From the NCBI GenBank assembly GCA_021199655.1, contig JAJQHQ010000069.1, positions 1 to 37,884 on the forward strand: a DNA stretch of 37,884 nt, given 5' to 3'. Position numbers and translations under genes: made by a program. Positions 8,741-17,020 of this stretch are shown one piece after another; positions within the stretch are counted from its first letter, which is position 1, and each line of letters opens with the position of its first letter. Origin of the DNA: Lachnospiraceae bacterium (GTDB lineage Bacteria > Bacillota > Clostridia > Lachnospirales > Lachnospiraceae). The notes beneath the pieces were generated by a model. The model ran no database searches, was not told the DNA's origin, and saw only the letters and a list, made by a program, of their open reading frames with translations.

Positions 8741-9793
8741 TTACTTCCAGTTCTCCAGTTCCTCGCGCAGCACCGATAAAAGCTCCGCCTCCGGCACCTT
8801 GCGGATTACCTCGCCTTTTTTGATCAGCAGGCCGACGCCTTTTCCGCCGGCAATTCCGATGTCCGCTTCCCTGGCCTCTCCGGGGCCATTAACCACGCAG
8901 CCCATCACGGCAACCTTAATATCCAAAGGAATATCCTCTACCATCTTTTCCACCTGATTGGCCAGTCCGATCAGGTCGATCTGCGTGCGCCCGCAGGTCG
9001 GACAGGATACGACCTCAATGCCGCCTTTGCGAAGTCCCAGCGTGCGCAGGATCAGCTTCGCGGTACGCACTTCCTCCAGCGGGTCACCGGTGAGGGATAC
9101 ACGGATGGTATCGCCGATACCCTCGGAAAGAATGATGCCCAGGCCGACCGAGGATTTTATATTGCCGGAGTAAAGTGTCCCCGCCTCGGTGATGCCCACA
9201 TGCAGCGGATGATTGGTCTTCTGCACGAGCAGACGGTGCGCCTGCACACAGAACATCACATCCGAAGCCTTGATGCTGATCACCAGGTTGTCATAGCCCA
9301 TATCCTCGATCACGGCCGTCTGGCGAAGGGCGCTTTCCACGATGCCCTCCGGCGTCACACCGCCGTCGCGCTCGACGATCTCCCGCTCCAGAGAGCCGCT
9401 GTTTACGCCGACACGGATGGGGATATTCCGCTCCTTCGCAGCCATGACTACGGCTCTCACTTTTTCATCGTCCCCGATATTACCCGGGTTGATGCGGATT
9501 TTGTCTGCTCCCGCCTCAATCGCCGCAATGGCCAGACGATAGTCAAAATGAATGTCCGCCACCAGCGGAATGGTAATCTGCTTTTTAATCTCGGTCAGTG
9601 CTTTCGCCGCCTCCATGGTCGGCACTGCACAGCGGATGATGTCGCACCCCGCCGCGGTCAGAGCCTGAATCTGCTTCACTGTTGCGGCCACATCCTCCGT
9701 CTTCGTATTCGTCATCGACTGGATCAGGATCGGATGGCCGCCGCCGATCACGCGGTCACCGATCTGTACTGTCTTCGTATTATCCCTGTACAT
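8741..9793 (-). CDS. ispG: 4-hydroxy-3-methylbut-2-en-1-yl diphosphate synthase (flavodoxin/ferredoxin)
   Basis: This 350-aa [4Fe-4S] enzyme of the MEP isoprenoid pathway reductively opens MEcPP to HMBPP. The start MYRDNTKTVQIGDRVIGGG, followed by PILIQSMTNT, is diagnostic for IspG/GcpE. The cluster ligands are in SCPTCGRT and MGCVVNGPGEA. The length is normal for the bacterial two-domain form. A GAGG ribosome binding site lies upstream. A full family-1 inverted-repeat element sits only 15 bp upstream of the start codon, so any transcript arriving from ppk carries a long hairpin just before this gene. The usual neighbours rseP and dxr are not present in the window. Confidence 0.97.
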   Translation of the reverse strand: MYRDNTKTVQIGDRVIGGGHPILIQSMTNTKTEDVAATVKQIQALTAAGCDIIRCAVPTMEAAKALTEIKKQITIPLVADIHFDYRLAIAAIEAGADKIRINPGNIGDDEKVRAVVMAAKERNIPIRVGVNSGSLEREIVERDGGVTPEGIVESALRQTAVIEDMGYDNLVISIKASDVMFCVQAHRLLVQKTNHPLHVGITEAGTLYSGNIKSSVGLGIILSEGIGDTIRVSLTGDPLEEVRTAKLILRTLGLRKGGIEVVSCPTCGRTQIDLIGLANQVEKMVEDIPLDIKVAVMGCVVNGPGEAREADIGIAGGKGVGLLIKKGEVIRKVPEAELLSVLREELENWK

Positions 9794-9808
9794 ATGGAAT
9801 CCTCAGCC

Positions 9809-9943
9809 GTAACTGTTCAGTACCTTCACAGTCACGAGGGAAAAGCCCATTTAGAATCGCTTTGCGATGGGGCTTTTCCCCACAGACTTTATGCTTTCAT
9901 ACGTACCTCGCAGCAGGTGCGAGGTACTGTCCTGAACAGCTAC
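9809..9943. repeat. Inverted-repeat element family 1, full copy (135 bp)
   Basis: Terminal inverted repeats GTAACTGTTCAG and CTGAACAGCTAC bound an internal perfect stem (GGGAAAAGCCCAT/ATGGGGCTTTTCCC around TCGCTTTGCGA). A second conserved hairpin near the right end is ACGTACCTCGCAGC/GTGCGAGGTACTGT. It has no coding capacity. The second full copy at 19360-19491 has the same ends and right hairpin but a different internal stem sequence. It resembles a MITE or a REP-like element. Confidence 0.85.
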
Positions 9944-9997
9944 CCTCAACCTTTCTTTTATTTACATACCTCTGATTCTCTCAATGCTTCGATAGTT

Positions 9998-12274
9998 TTA
10001 TTCCACCTCCGGCTCGGCCGGTACAAAACGCCGCATCTTCACCGGGTCGGACGCTTCCTCATGCGCGGTTCTTGCCTCATGTGCCTCTCGAAGGGCTTCT
10101 TCGCAGAAATACTCCTGCGCACAGAGACGCTCCTTGCCGCGGCGGTCAATCCGTTCATAGCTGCCGTCCGGCTGCAATACCTGTGCCTTCACATTGTCTC
10201 CCAGCTGGATCTGCAGAATATGGCGCACTTTTTCCCGGATGTCCGGGTCTTCCACCGGAAACAGGATCTCGACACGCTTATCCAGATTGCGCGGCATCCA
10301 GTCCGCGCTCGCCATATAAAACTCCTCATTCTCATCATTCAGGAAATAATAAATGCGCGCGTGCTCCAGGAAGGTTCCGACAATGGAGCGCACATGAATC
10401 GTCTCGCTGACGCCCGGTATCCCGGTCTTCAGGCAGCAGATGCCGCGGACGATCAGATCTATTTCCACTCCGGCTGCGGAAGCCTCGTAAAGTGCGGCAA
10501 TGATTCCCTTGTCGCACAGAGAATTCATCTTCGCGATGATTCTGGCCGGATGCCCGTTTTTCGCGTGCTGCGTCTCACGGCCGATGAGATACATAAAACG
10601 GTCGCGCATCCAGATGGGAGCCAGGGACAGGCAGTTCCAGTGCTTCGGCTCAGAATAGCCGGAAAGCATATTGAATACCGCAGTCGCATCCTCGCCGATC
10701 ATTTCCGAGCAGGTCATAATGCCGCAGTCCGTATACTGTTTCGCGGTCGAATCGTTGTAATTGCCCGTGCCAAGGTGAACATACCGGCGGATGCCGTCTT
10801 CCTCACGCCGTACCACGAGGGTAATCTTACAGTGCGTCTTTAAGCCCAGCAGGCCATAGATCACATGGCAGCCCGCTTTTTCAAGCATTTTCGCCCAGTT
10901 GATATTGTTTTCCTCATCAAAGCGGGCCTTCAGCTCCACCAGAACGGAGACCTGTTTCCCGTTTTCAGCCGCCTGCGCAAGCGCAACGACGATCGGAGAA
11001 TTGCCGCTGACGCGGTACAGGGTCTGTTTGATCGCGAGCACGTCCGGGTCAGCAGCCGCCTGCTTTACCAGCTGCACTACCGGGTCAAAGGTCATATACG
11101 GATGATGCAGGAAAATGTCACCTTTGCGAATCTGTGCGAAGATATCTGCCGCCATTCCCACACCGTGCGAAGCCCCCGGCGTCTCCGGAACCAGCATTCC
11201 CGGCACCGGCTGCGGCTGATATGGCTCCTGCTTGTACTCGTCAAAACCTTCCAGGCCATACAGCTTCATCAGGAAGGTCAGATCCAGCGGACCGCTGATC
11301 TTGTAGATATCATCATTTTTGACATCCAGCTCCTGCTTTAAGATCTTCAGCAGCTTCGGCTCCATATTGTCCTCGATCTCCAGACGGATGACCTCGCCCC
11401 ACTGGCGTTTTTTCAGCTGTTTCTGAATCTCTTTCAGCAGATCCGACGCGTCGTCCTCATCAATCGTCAGATCCGCATTGCGCATGATCCGGTAGGGATG
11501 GGCACAGACCACGTTGTAGTTGGAAAAAAGCTGGTCAATGTTGCGCTCGATCAGCTCCTCCAGAAGGATCACACACTTTGTCCCGTCCTCTTTATCCGGC
11601 AGACGGACGATGCGCGGCAGCACGGAAGGCACCTGCACAGTCGCAAATTCCAGTTTTACTTTTTCACTCTTTGCGCTCTTCTCGTTTTTTCCGCTCTTCT
11701 CAGCTTTTTCGCTTTTCTCTGATTTTTCGGTTTTTTCAGCTTTCTCGCTTTTGTCGTCCTTTTTCGCGATCAGTGCGCCGATATTCAGCGCCTTATTCCG
11801 GATCAGAGGGAACGGACGCGAAGGATCCATCGCCATCGGCGTCAGCACCGGATAGACGTTTTCTTCAAAATAGCGGTCTGCTGCCTCCGCCTGCTCTTTA
11901 GTCAGCTTCTCATGCTCCGTCACGACCTCCAGTCCGCACTGTTTCATCAGCGGAAGCAGGGAACGGTTGTAGGTCGAATACTGCAGCTTTACCAGTTCAT
12001 GGGCTTCTTTCGAGATCATGTCAAGCTGCTCCTGCGCCGTCATCCCGGAGATATCTTTTTTCGTATACTTTGCATGCACCATATCCTTAAGCGACGCCAC
12101 ACGGATCATAAAAAATTCATCCAGATTCGACGCCGTAATGCTTAAGAATTTCAGCCGTTCCATCGGCGGATTGGTCTTATCCCGCGCCTCACCGAGCACA
12201 CGCTCATTAAAACGCAGCCAGCTCCGCTCTCTGTTTGTAAAATATTCCGGCCTGTCAAAACCCGTCCCTGCCAT
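9998..12274 (-). CDS. ppk: Polyphosphate kinase 1
   Basis: The 758-aa PPK1 reversibly transfers the ATP gamma-phosphate to inorganic polyphosphate. The N-terminal domain opens with TNRERSWLRFNERVLGEA. The catalytic half shows HHPYMTFDPVVQLVKQAA, GLKTHCKITLV (phospho-accepting His region) and EHARIYYFLND with SADWMPRNLDKRVEI. I chose the ATG at 12274, with GAGGTG six bases upstream, over an in-frame GTG at 12283. An insert of about 37 residues (DNA ~11654-11765) is almost entirely Lys, Glu, Ser and Ala in short SEKAEK-like repeats, between the N-terminal and head domains. It forms a kinase/phosphatase pair with ppx, 24 bp upstream, so the two are probably co-transcribed. Confidence 0.96.
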   Translation of the reverse strand: MAGTGFDRPEYFTNRERSWLRFNERVLGEARDKTNPPMERLKFLSITASNLDEFFMIRVASLKDMVHAKYTKKDISGMTAQEQLDMISKEAHELVKLQYSTYNRSLLPLMKQCGLEVVTEHEKLTKEQAEAADRYFEENVYPVLTPMAMDPSRPFPLIRNKALNIGALIAKKDDKSEKAEKTEKSEKSEKAEKSGKNEKSAKSEKVKLEFATVQVPSVLPRIVRLPDKEDGTKCVILLEELIERNIDQLFSNYNVVCAHPYRIMRNADLTIDEDDASDLLKEIQKQLKKRQWGEVIRLEIEDNMEPKLLKILKQELDVKNDDIYKISGPLDLTFLMKLYGLEGFDEYKQEPYQPQPVPGMLVPETPGASHGVGMAADIFAQIRKGDIFLHHPYMTFDPVVQLVKQAAADPDVLAIKQTLYRVSGNSPIVVALAQAAENGKQVSVLVELKARFDEENNINWAKMLEKAGCHVIYGLLGLKTHCKITLVVRREEDGIRRYVHLGTGNYNDSTAKQYTDCGIMTCSEMIGEDATAVFNMLSGYSEPKHWNCLSLAPIWMRDRFMYLIGRETQHAKNGHPARIIAKMNSLCDKGIIAALYEASAAGVEIDLIVRGICCLKTGIPGVSETIHVRSIVGTFLEHARIYYFLNDENEEFYMASADWMPRNLDKRVEILFPVEDPDIREKVRHILQIQLGDNVKAQVLQPDGSYERIDRRGKERLCAQEYFCEEALREAHEARTAHEEASDPVKMRRFVPAEPEVE

Positions 12275-12298
12275 TTTTTGCACCTCTTTCCCCTGATA

Positions 12299-14134
12299 TC
12301 AAAATGATTTTCTCTGCTTCAGCACCGGCCGTACATTGAATACTTCCTCGAAAAAGTCCACCTTCTCCTCGAAAGCGCCTTTTTCCAGGGAAAGATCCGC
12401 CTGGCTGGCCACAGAAATCTTCAGTTCATGTTCTTTTAATGTCACCGTCACATTGCTGCATTTCTGCTGATGCGTACGGTCCAGCGAATTCGCGATGCGC
12501 AGGATCGCCGTCAGCTTCGCGACGATCATATATTCCTTTTCATCCAGATCGGTCTTCGTCTTGAGCTCATCATAATAAATGAACCGGCTCGTATTATATT
12601 TGACTGTGTAAGCCACGATTGCCCGTTCCTCATGGGAGAGACCGATGATCTCCGTCGCGAGGATAATATTGTAGGCGCATTCCGAAACGTCCGTCAAACT
12701 GATGAACTTGCCGCAGCTGTGCAGGATCACCGCAATCTGCAGAAGCAGCCGTTCCCGCGCTCCCAGTCCATGCACTTTTTTCATGCGGTCGAAAATCTCC
12801 ACCGCGATATCGCCGACATTCCGGTTGTGCGCCTGACTGGCCTTATAACGCTTGGAAATGCTGCGCGCGGCAGCCAGAATATCCTCGTCAAAGCTGTGCC
12901 GTCTGGTAAGCAGCCCCATACGGACGCCGTAATCATAGGCGACGCCGTCGTTTAAGGAGAAGCCCGGCATCCACACGACATCCACGTCAAAGCTCTCGAT
13001 CAGGCTGCGGCAGATCACCGCGGACGGGATGATCGCGTCCGTCAGATCTGACGGAAGATTATACGTCTTGGCCACCTCATCCGGCGTGTGCGAGATCATC
13101 TCCTTATAAATAATCTCGTATTGTTCTTTCGTAAGGGATGGAATCCGTTTCCCGTCGGCATCCTTTTTCAGCAGATCAGAACTCTTCGGCGCGCCGGATT
13201 TTGCCGCGGACCCCGCCTGCTTCTCTTTTGAACTCACATCTGTAACGGAGATCATATCCTTTCCGGCCGGCTCTGCCTTAACAGCTCCGCTTTCTTTCTT
13301 CGATGCTTCTGTTTTCGCAGGGTCTGCTTTCACGGCACCGGACTCTTTTTTCGCAGCGTCCGCTTTCACGGTAGCGGACTCTTTTTTCGCGGTCTCCGCC
13401 TTCAGAGCCGCCTCCTCTCTGCTGCGAATCAGCTCCCGGATCTCCTCCCTTTCCTTCATGGAAAGCATTTCTCTTAAGCCGCCGCCCAGGACGATCAGAT
13501 TGCGGATCTTACGGTCTTTCTGATAAATCTTGGTAAATCCGGTGAGTTCATAATCCATCAGCTCCCGGAGCAGTTTTTCAAAATGCTCCCCGTTCTTCGC
13601 AAGAGGCAGCAGATTCTCACGGGTCGTGATATTTCCCACACGGATGTTCTGCGTCGTGATCAGCTTATCCTTGTCAAACAGGGAAATCTGCGTACTGCTG
13701 CCGCTGATATCTACGATCGCAGTCGCATTCGCGATGATATTCTCAAAATCCGCCGACACCGAAGCGATCGCCTGATAATCGACAAACCGCTGCTCGGAGT
13801 TCGTGAACACATCAATCTCCAGCCCGGTCTGCTTCTCAATATAATCACAAAGGAACGCCTTATTGCGGGATTCACGGAACGCGCTCGTCGCGAACACGCG
13901 GTAAGAAGCCACCTGATAGCCGGACATCGTGCGTTTGAAATCGTTCAGCACCACACATAGTTCATCCACATGCTCCCGGCTGATGCGTCCCTGTTCGTAC
14001 ACATCCAGTCCAAGGTTGATACGGGTCGAGATACACTCGATTTCCCTCATCATTCGCTTCTGTGTAAATTCGAAAATCTTCATTTCGGTCACGGCCGAGC
14101 CGATGCTGACTGCCGCGAATGTTTTTACAGCCAT
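12299..14134 (-). CDS. ppx: Ppx/GppA family exopolyphosphatase with HD domain
   Basis: Predicted exopolyphosphatase or pppGpp phosphatase with an actin-like ASKHA fold. The N-terminus AAVSIGSAVTEMKIFE is phosphate-loop-like (the usual Asp-Xaa-Gly is replaced by Ile-Gly-Ser). A second phosphate-binding motif is IVDISGSSTQISLF and a third the glycine-rich LIVLGGGLREM. A C-terminal HD-type region contains LLQIAVILHSCGKF and LSHEERAIVAY. The ATG at 14134 has an AGGAGGG ribosome binding site, so I prefer it to a start 57 bases upstream. That gives 611 aa, against about 500-520 for the family. The excess is a Lys/Ala/Glu/Ser-rich insert (residues ~241-326) with three imperfect KKESGAVKADPA-like repeats. 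It lies immediately upstream of ppk. Confidence 0.9.
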   Translation of the reverse strand: MAVKTFAAVSIGSAVTEMKIFEFTQKRMMREIECISTRINLGLDVYEQGRISREHVDELCVVLNDFKRTMSGYQVASYRVFATSAFRESRNKAFLCDYIEKQTGLEIDVFTNSEQRFVDYQAIASVSADFENIIANATAIVDISGSSTQISLFDKDKLITTQNIRVGNITTRENLLPLAKNGEHFEKLLRELMDYELTGFTKIYQKDRKIRNLIVLGGGLREMLSMKEREEIRELIRSREEAALKAETAKKESATVKADAAKKESGAVKADPAKTEASKKESGAVKAEPAGKDMISVTDVSSKEKQAGSAAKSGAPKSSDLLKKDADGKRIPSLTKEQYEIIYKEMISHTPDEVAKTYNLPSDLTDAIIPSAVICRSLIESFDVDVVWMPGFSLNDGVAYDYGVRMGLLTRRHSFDEDILAAARSISKRYKASQAHNRNVGDIAVEIFDRMKKVHGLGARERLLLQIAVILHSCGKFISLTDVSECAYNIILATEIIGLSHEERAIVAYTVKYNTSRFIYYDELKTKTDLDEKEYMIVAKLTAILRIANSLDRTHQQKCSNVTVTLKEHELKISVASQADLSLEKGAFEEKVDFFEEVFNVRPVLKQRKSF

Positions 14135-14215
14135 ATATACCCTCCTGCATATTTCCGGGCATTTCTGCCATACAGGCCCGAAACGGATCAATCTGTCCAG
14201 CCCTGTATTCCTGTT

Positions 14216-15796
14216 TTACTGCATGGCAGAAATATAGTCAACGAACTGAACGGCAGTCCGTCCTGATAATCCGCCGTGACTTAATTCCCATTTGTTCGCC
14301 TCGGCCAGCAGCTGCTCTTCGGGCATCGTGATGCCGTAGCGCTCCGCCAGCGTGCGCACAATATTCTGGAACTGCTTTTTGTCCGGTGAGCCAAAATAAA
14401 TGGTAACGCCAAATCTGGAGGAAAGAGAAAGCTTCTCCTGCACCGTATCCGAAACATGCAGATCTCCGCCGTGTGTCGCGTGAAGCTCGCCCGGCTTCCC
14501 GATATTTCCCTCCATATTGTCGCCAAACTGTTCCCGGATCAGATGGCGGCGGTTCGAGGTTGCGTAGATCAGGACATTGTCCGGCTTCCGCTCCAGGCCG
14601 CCTTCAATCACAGCCTTCAGATATTTGTATTCAATCTCAAACTCCTCAAAAGAGAGATCATCCATATAGATAATAAACTTATAATTGCGGTTCTTGATCT
14701 GCGCGATCACTGCATTCAGATCCTGAAACTGATGCTTGTAGATCTCGATCATGCGCAGTCCCTGATCATAGTACTGATTCAGAATTCCCTTGATGCTGGA
14801 GGATTTTCCGGTCCCGGCATCGCCGAAAAGCAGGCAGTTGTTCGCCTTTTTCCCCTTCAGAAACGCCTCCGTATTGTCAATCAGCTTTTTCTTCTGGATC
14901 TCATACCCCACCAGATCATCCAGCTTCACATGCGCGATGTTCGTAATCGGCAGGATCTGCACTCCATGGAAGTCTCCATGCTCGATACGGAATGCCTTGT
15001 GGAGACCGAATTTGCCGACACCGAAATCCCGGTAAAACTGCACCATATAGTTTGTAAACCGTTCCAACGCAGCATCTGATACCATCTCTGCATCAGCCAT
15101 GACCAGAGGCTTCGAGGCACCGTCATTGTGAAAATCTTCTGCGCTATCAGGCTCTCCCCGAGTCGCCGAAACCTCCGGAATACACGTCGCTTCTGAAATT
15201 CCGGAAGCCTCCGCCAGCTGCGCTGCCAGTTCGCAGATGCGGTCGCGGATGTGCCGGTTGAATACTTTACCTTCCGCAGTACCTCTGTGATAGTGCAGAA
15301 TCTCCTCAAACAAGCCTGCATTCGGCCGCGCCGCCCCAACGCAAAGCGTTTTTTCACGGGCGGCGCAAGCTGCCGCCGAACGAAAGTGAGGGGGCGTTTC
15401 CATCATCTCTTCCAGCCCGGTAAAATCAAGGGCGAAAAGCCGCATAAAAATCGCGAAATCATGTTTCGCAAGCGTCAGCAGACTGCCATCCGTCATTCCC
15501 CGGATCTCGCATGAGGTGCTGAACACATTTTCATTATTTACCAGCAAAAGGGTCAGATAATTATGCCAAAGGTTCCCTTCAAAACCATAAGTGCCAGCCA
15601 GATCGATCAGCGCATGCATACACGAAAAAAAGTCTTTCCGAAGCTCATCCCGGATATTTCGCACATTTTCATCTGCATCATCCGAAGATGAAGAGTCAAT
15701 TCCGCCCTTCAGCCGCTCCAGTATCCGGCACATATCCTCTATAATCTGCCCGTTTTCGAAATTCCGATACAATATCAGTTCATCTAAGTCTGTCAT
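14216..15796 (-). CDS. DUF815 family AAA+ ATPase
   Basis: This 526-aa protein has an N-terminal alpha-helical region of unknown function and a C-terminal AAA+ module. That module starts at DLVGYEIQKKKLIDNT and has Walker A LFGDAGTGKSSS, Walker B FIIYMDDLSFEEFE, sensor-like IYATSNRRHLI and an arginine-rich sensor 2 region. This is the DUF815 (predicted ATPase) pattern. The biochemical role is not established. The ATG at 15796 has AGGGTG six bases upstream; an in-frame GTG at 15805 is less well placed. The gene follows pheA by 14 bases and is followed by ppx, suggesting a shared transcript. Around 15336-15405 the coding sequence contains unusually GC-rich palindromic DNA encoding a Cys/Ala/Arg-rich stretch. 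Confidence 0.88.
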   Translation of the reverse strand: MTDLDELILYRNFENGQIIEDMCRILERLKGGIDSSSSDDADENVRNIRDELRKDFFSCMHALIDLAGTYGFEGNLWHNYLTLLLVNNENVFSTSCEIRGMTDGSLLTLAKHDFAIFMRLFALDFTGLEEMMETPPHFRSAAACAAREKTLCVGAARPNAGLFEEILHYHRGTAEGKVFNRHIRDRICELAAQLAEASGISEATCIPEVSATRGEPDSAEDFHNDGASKPLVMADAEMVSDAALERFTNYMVQFYRDFGVGKFGLHKAFRIEHGDFHGVQILPITNIAHVKLDDLVGYEIQKKKLIDNTEAFLKGKKANNCLLFGDAGTGKSSSIKGILNQYYDQGLRMIEIYKHQFQDLNAVIAQIKNRNYKFIIYMDDLSFEEFEIEYKYLKAVIEGGLERKPDNVLIYATSNRRHLIREQFGDNMEGNIGKPGELHATHGGDLHVSDTVQEKLSLSSRFGVTIYFGSPDKKQFQNIVRTLAERYGITMPEEQLLAEANKWELSHGGLSGRTAVQFVDYISAMQ

Positions 15797-15810
15797 TTTT
15801 ATCACCCTGA

Positions 15811-16941
15811 TTAATAATTTCCAAGAATCTTCATATTGATCGCTTCTTCGCGGATACCGCGAAGCGCGTTTTTGACCGCGCCGTCCGTAAGATTGCCGTC
15901 AAAATCAATGAAGAAACGGTACTCCCAGTTCCTGCCGGGAATCGGGCGGGATTCGATCTTATTCATATTCAGATTGTTGTAAATAAAATGCGAAAGAATG
16001 TTATAGAGGGAGCCGCTGGAATGCGGTACCTCGAAGCAGATACTGATCTTCTTCGCGTCGCGCCGGAATACACGCTGGTTCGTCACCACGATAAAACGGG
16101 TCGAGTTCGCTTCATTATAATAAATCTTCTCTTCGAGAACCTCCAGTCCAAAGTAATCCGCCGCAAAAACGCTGCCCACAGCGGCCTGTGTCGGATCTCC
16201 GTCATCTGCCACCTTTTTTGCCGCCCGCGCAGTATTGTCATATGGGATCAGCTGCCATTCCGGATGACGATACAGATATTCCTCGCACTGGGAAAGTGCC
16301 TGTTCATGGGAATACACTCTCCTGATGTTTTCAAGTCTGGTACCCGGCAGGCCAAGCAGCGCGTGCTCAACCTTTACGATCTGCTCCCCGACGATATAAT
16401 TTTCAAAATTGACAAGCAGGTCGTAGTTATCCGCCACTATCCCGGCCGATGAATTTTCTATCGGCAGTACCGCGTAATCCGCGGAGCCCTCCGCGATTGC
16501 CTCCATCGCGTCGCGGAATGTCCGCACATGAAAACAGTTAACATCCTTTCCGAAGAACTGCTGCATCGCCGCATGGCTGTACGCTCCCTCCACGCCCTGA
16601 TAAACGACGCGGATATTTTCACGGTCTATGTCGTCCACCTCAATAAAAGGCAGACGTCCGGACACACCGTTTTCCTCCAGAAGCTGATACTGCAGCTTGC
16701 GGCTCATGGACATGATCTGCGAAAAAAGTTCCCGCACACCGTGGCGGTTAAAATCATTGTGCGCCATCTCTCCCAGGGTCTCAAGCTTGCTGTGTTCGCG
16801 CTCCTTATCAAAGACTTTTCTGCCGTTCGCGATCTTGTAACGGGCTACGTCCTCGCTGATCTCCATTCTTCGTTCAAAGAGCTCGGTGATCTGCCGGTCC
16901 ACATCATCTATTTCCAGTCTCAGTTCTGATAAATCCTTCAT
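15811..16941 (-). CDS. pheA: Bifunctional chorismate mutase / prephenate dehydratase (P-protein)
   Basis: This 376-aa enzyme converts chorismate to prephenate and then to phenylpyruvate, committing flux to phenylalanine. Residues ~1-90 form an AroQ-type helical mutase domain (LRLEIDDVDRQITELFERR...VARYK). Residues ~112-288 are the dehydratase (VVYQGVEGAYSHAA, LPIENSSAG, and STRFIVV with the catalytic Thr). Residues ~298-376 are an ACT domain with ESRPIPG, the phenylalanine-binding motif that implies feedback inhibition. A GAGAGG ribosome binding site lies upstream. It appears to head the pheA-DUF815-ppx-ppk series. No T-box or obvious leader peptide is visible in the short upstream gap. Confidence 0.96.
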   Translation of the reverse strand: MKDLSELRLEIDDVDRQITELFERRMEISEDVARYKIANGRKVFDKEREHSKLETLGEMAHNDFNRHGVRELFSQIMSMSRKLQYQLLEENGVSGRLPFIEVDDIDRENIRVVYQGVEGAYSHAAMQQFFGKDVNCFHVRTFRDAMEAIAEGSADYAVLPIENSSAGIVADNYDLLVNFENYIVGEQIVKVEHALLGLPGTRLENIRRVYSHEQALSQCEEYLYRHPEWQLIPYDNTARAAKKVADDGDPTQAAVGSVFAADYFGLEVLEEKIYYNEANSTRFIVVTNQRVFRRDAKKISICFEVPHSSGSLYNILSHFIYNNLNMNKIESRPIPGRNWEYRFFIDFDGNLTDGAVKNALRGIREEAINMKILGNY

Positions 16942-17020
16942 GCTGTTTTCCTCTCCAGTATACCAACAGTTTTGTTACATCTTACCGCGCTTTTTGCTGT
17001 TTGTCCATCAAAAAAAGGTC

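Noticed and set aside
9200-10843. 547-aa open frame on the plus strand
   Set aside because: It is antisense to ispG and ppk, crosses a repeat element, lacks a ribosome binding site and shows no recognisable domain; a high-GC third-position shadow frame.
16942-17020. Possible T-box or attenuator leader for pheA
   Set aside because: The gap is only 79 bases and shows no T-box sequence, specifier stem or leader peptide with Phe codons.
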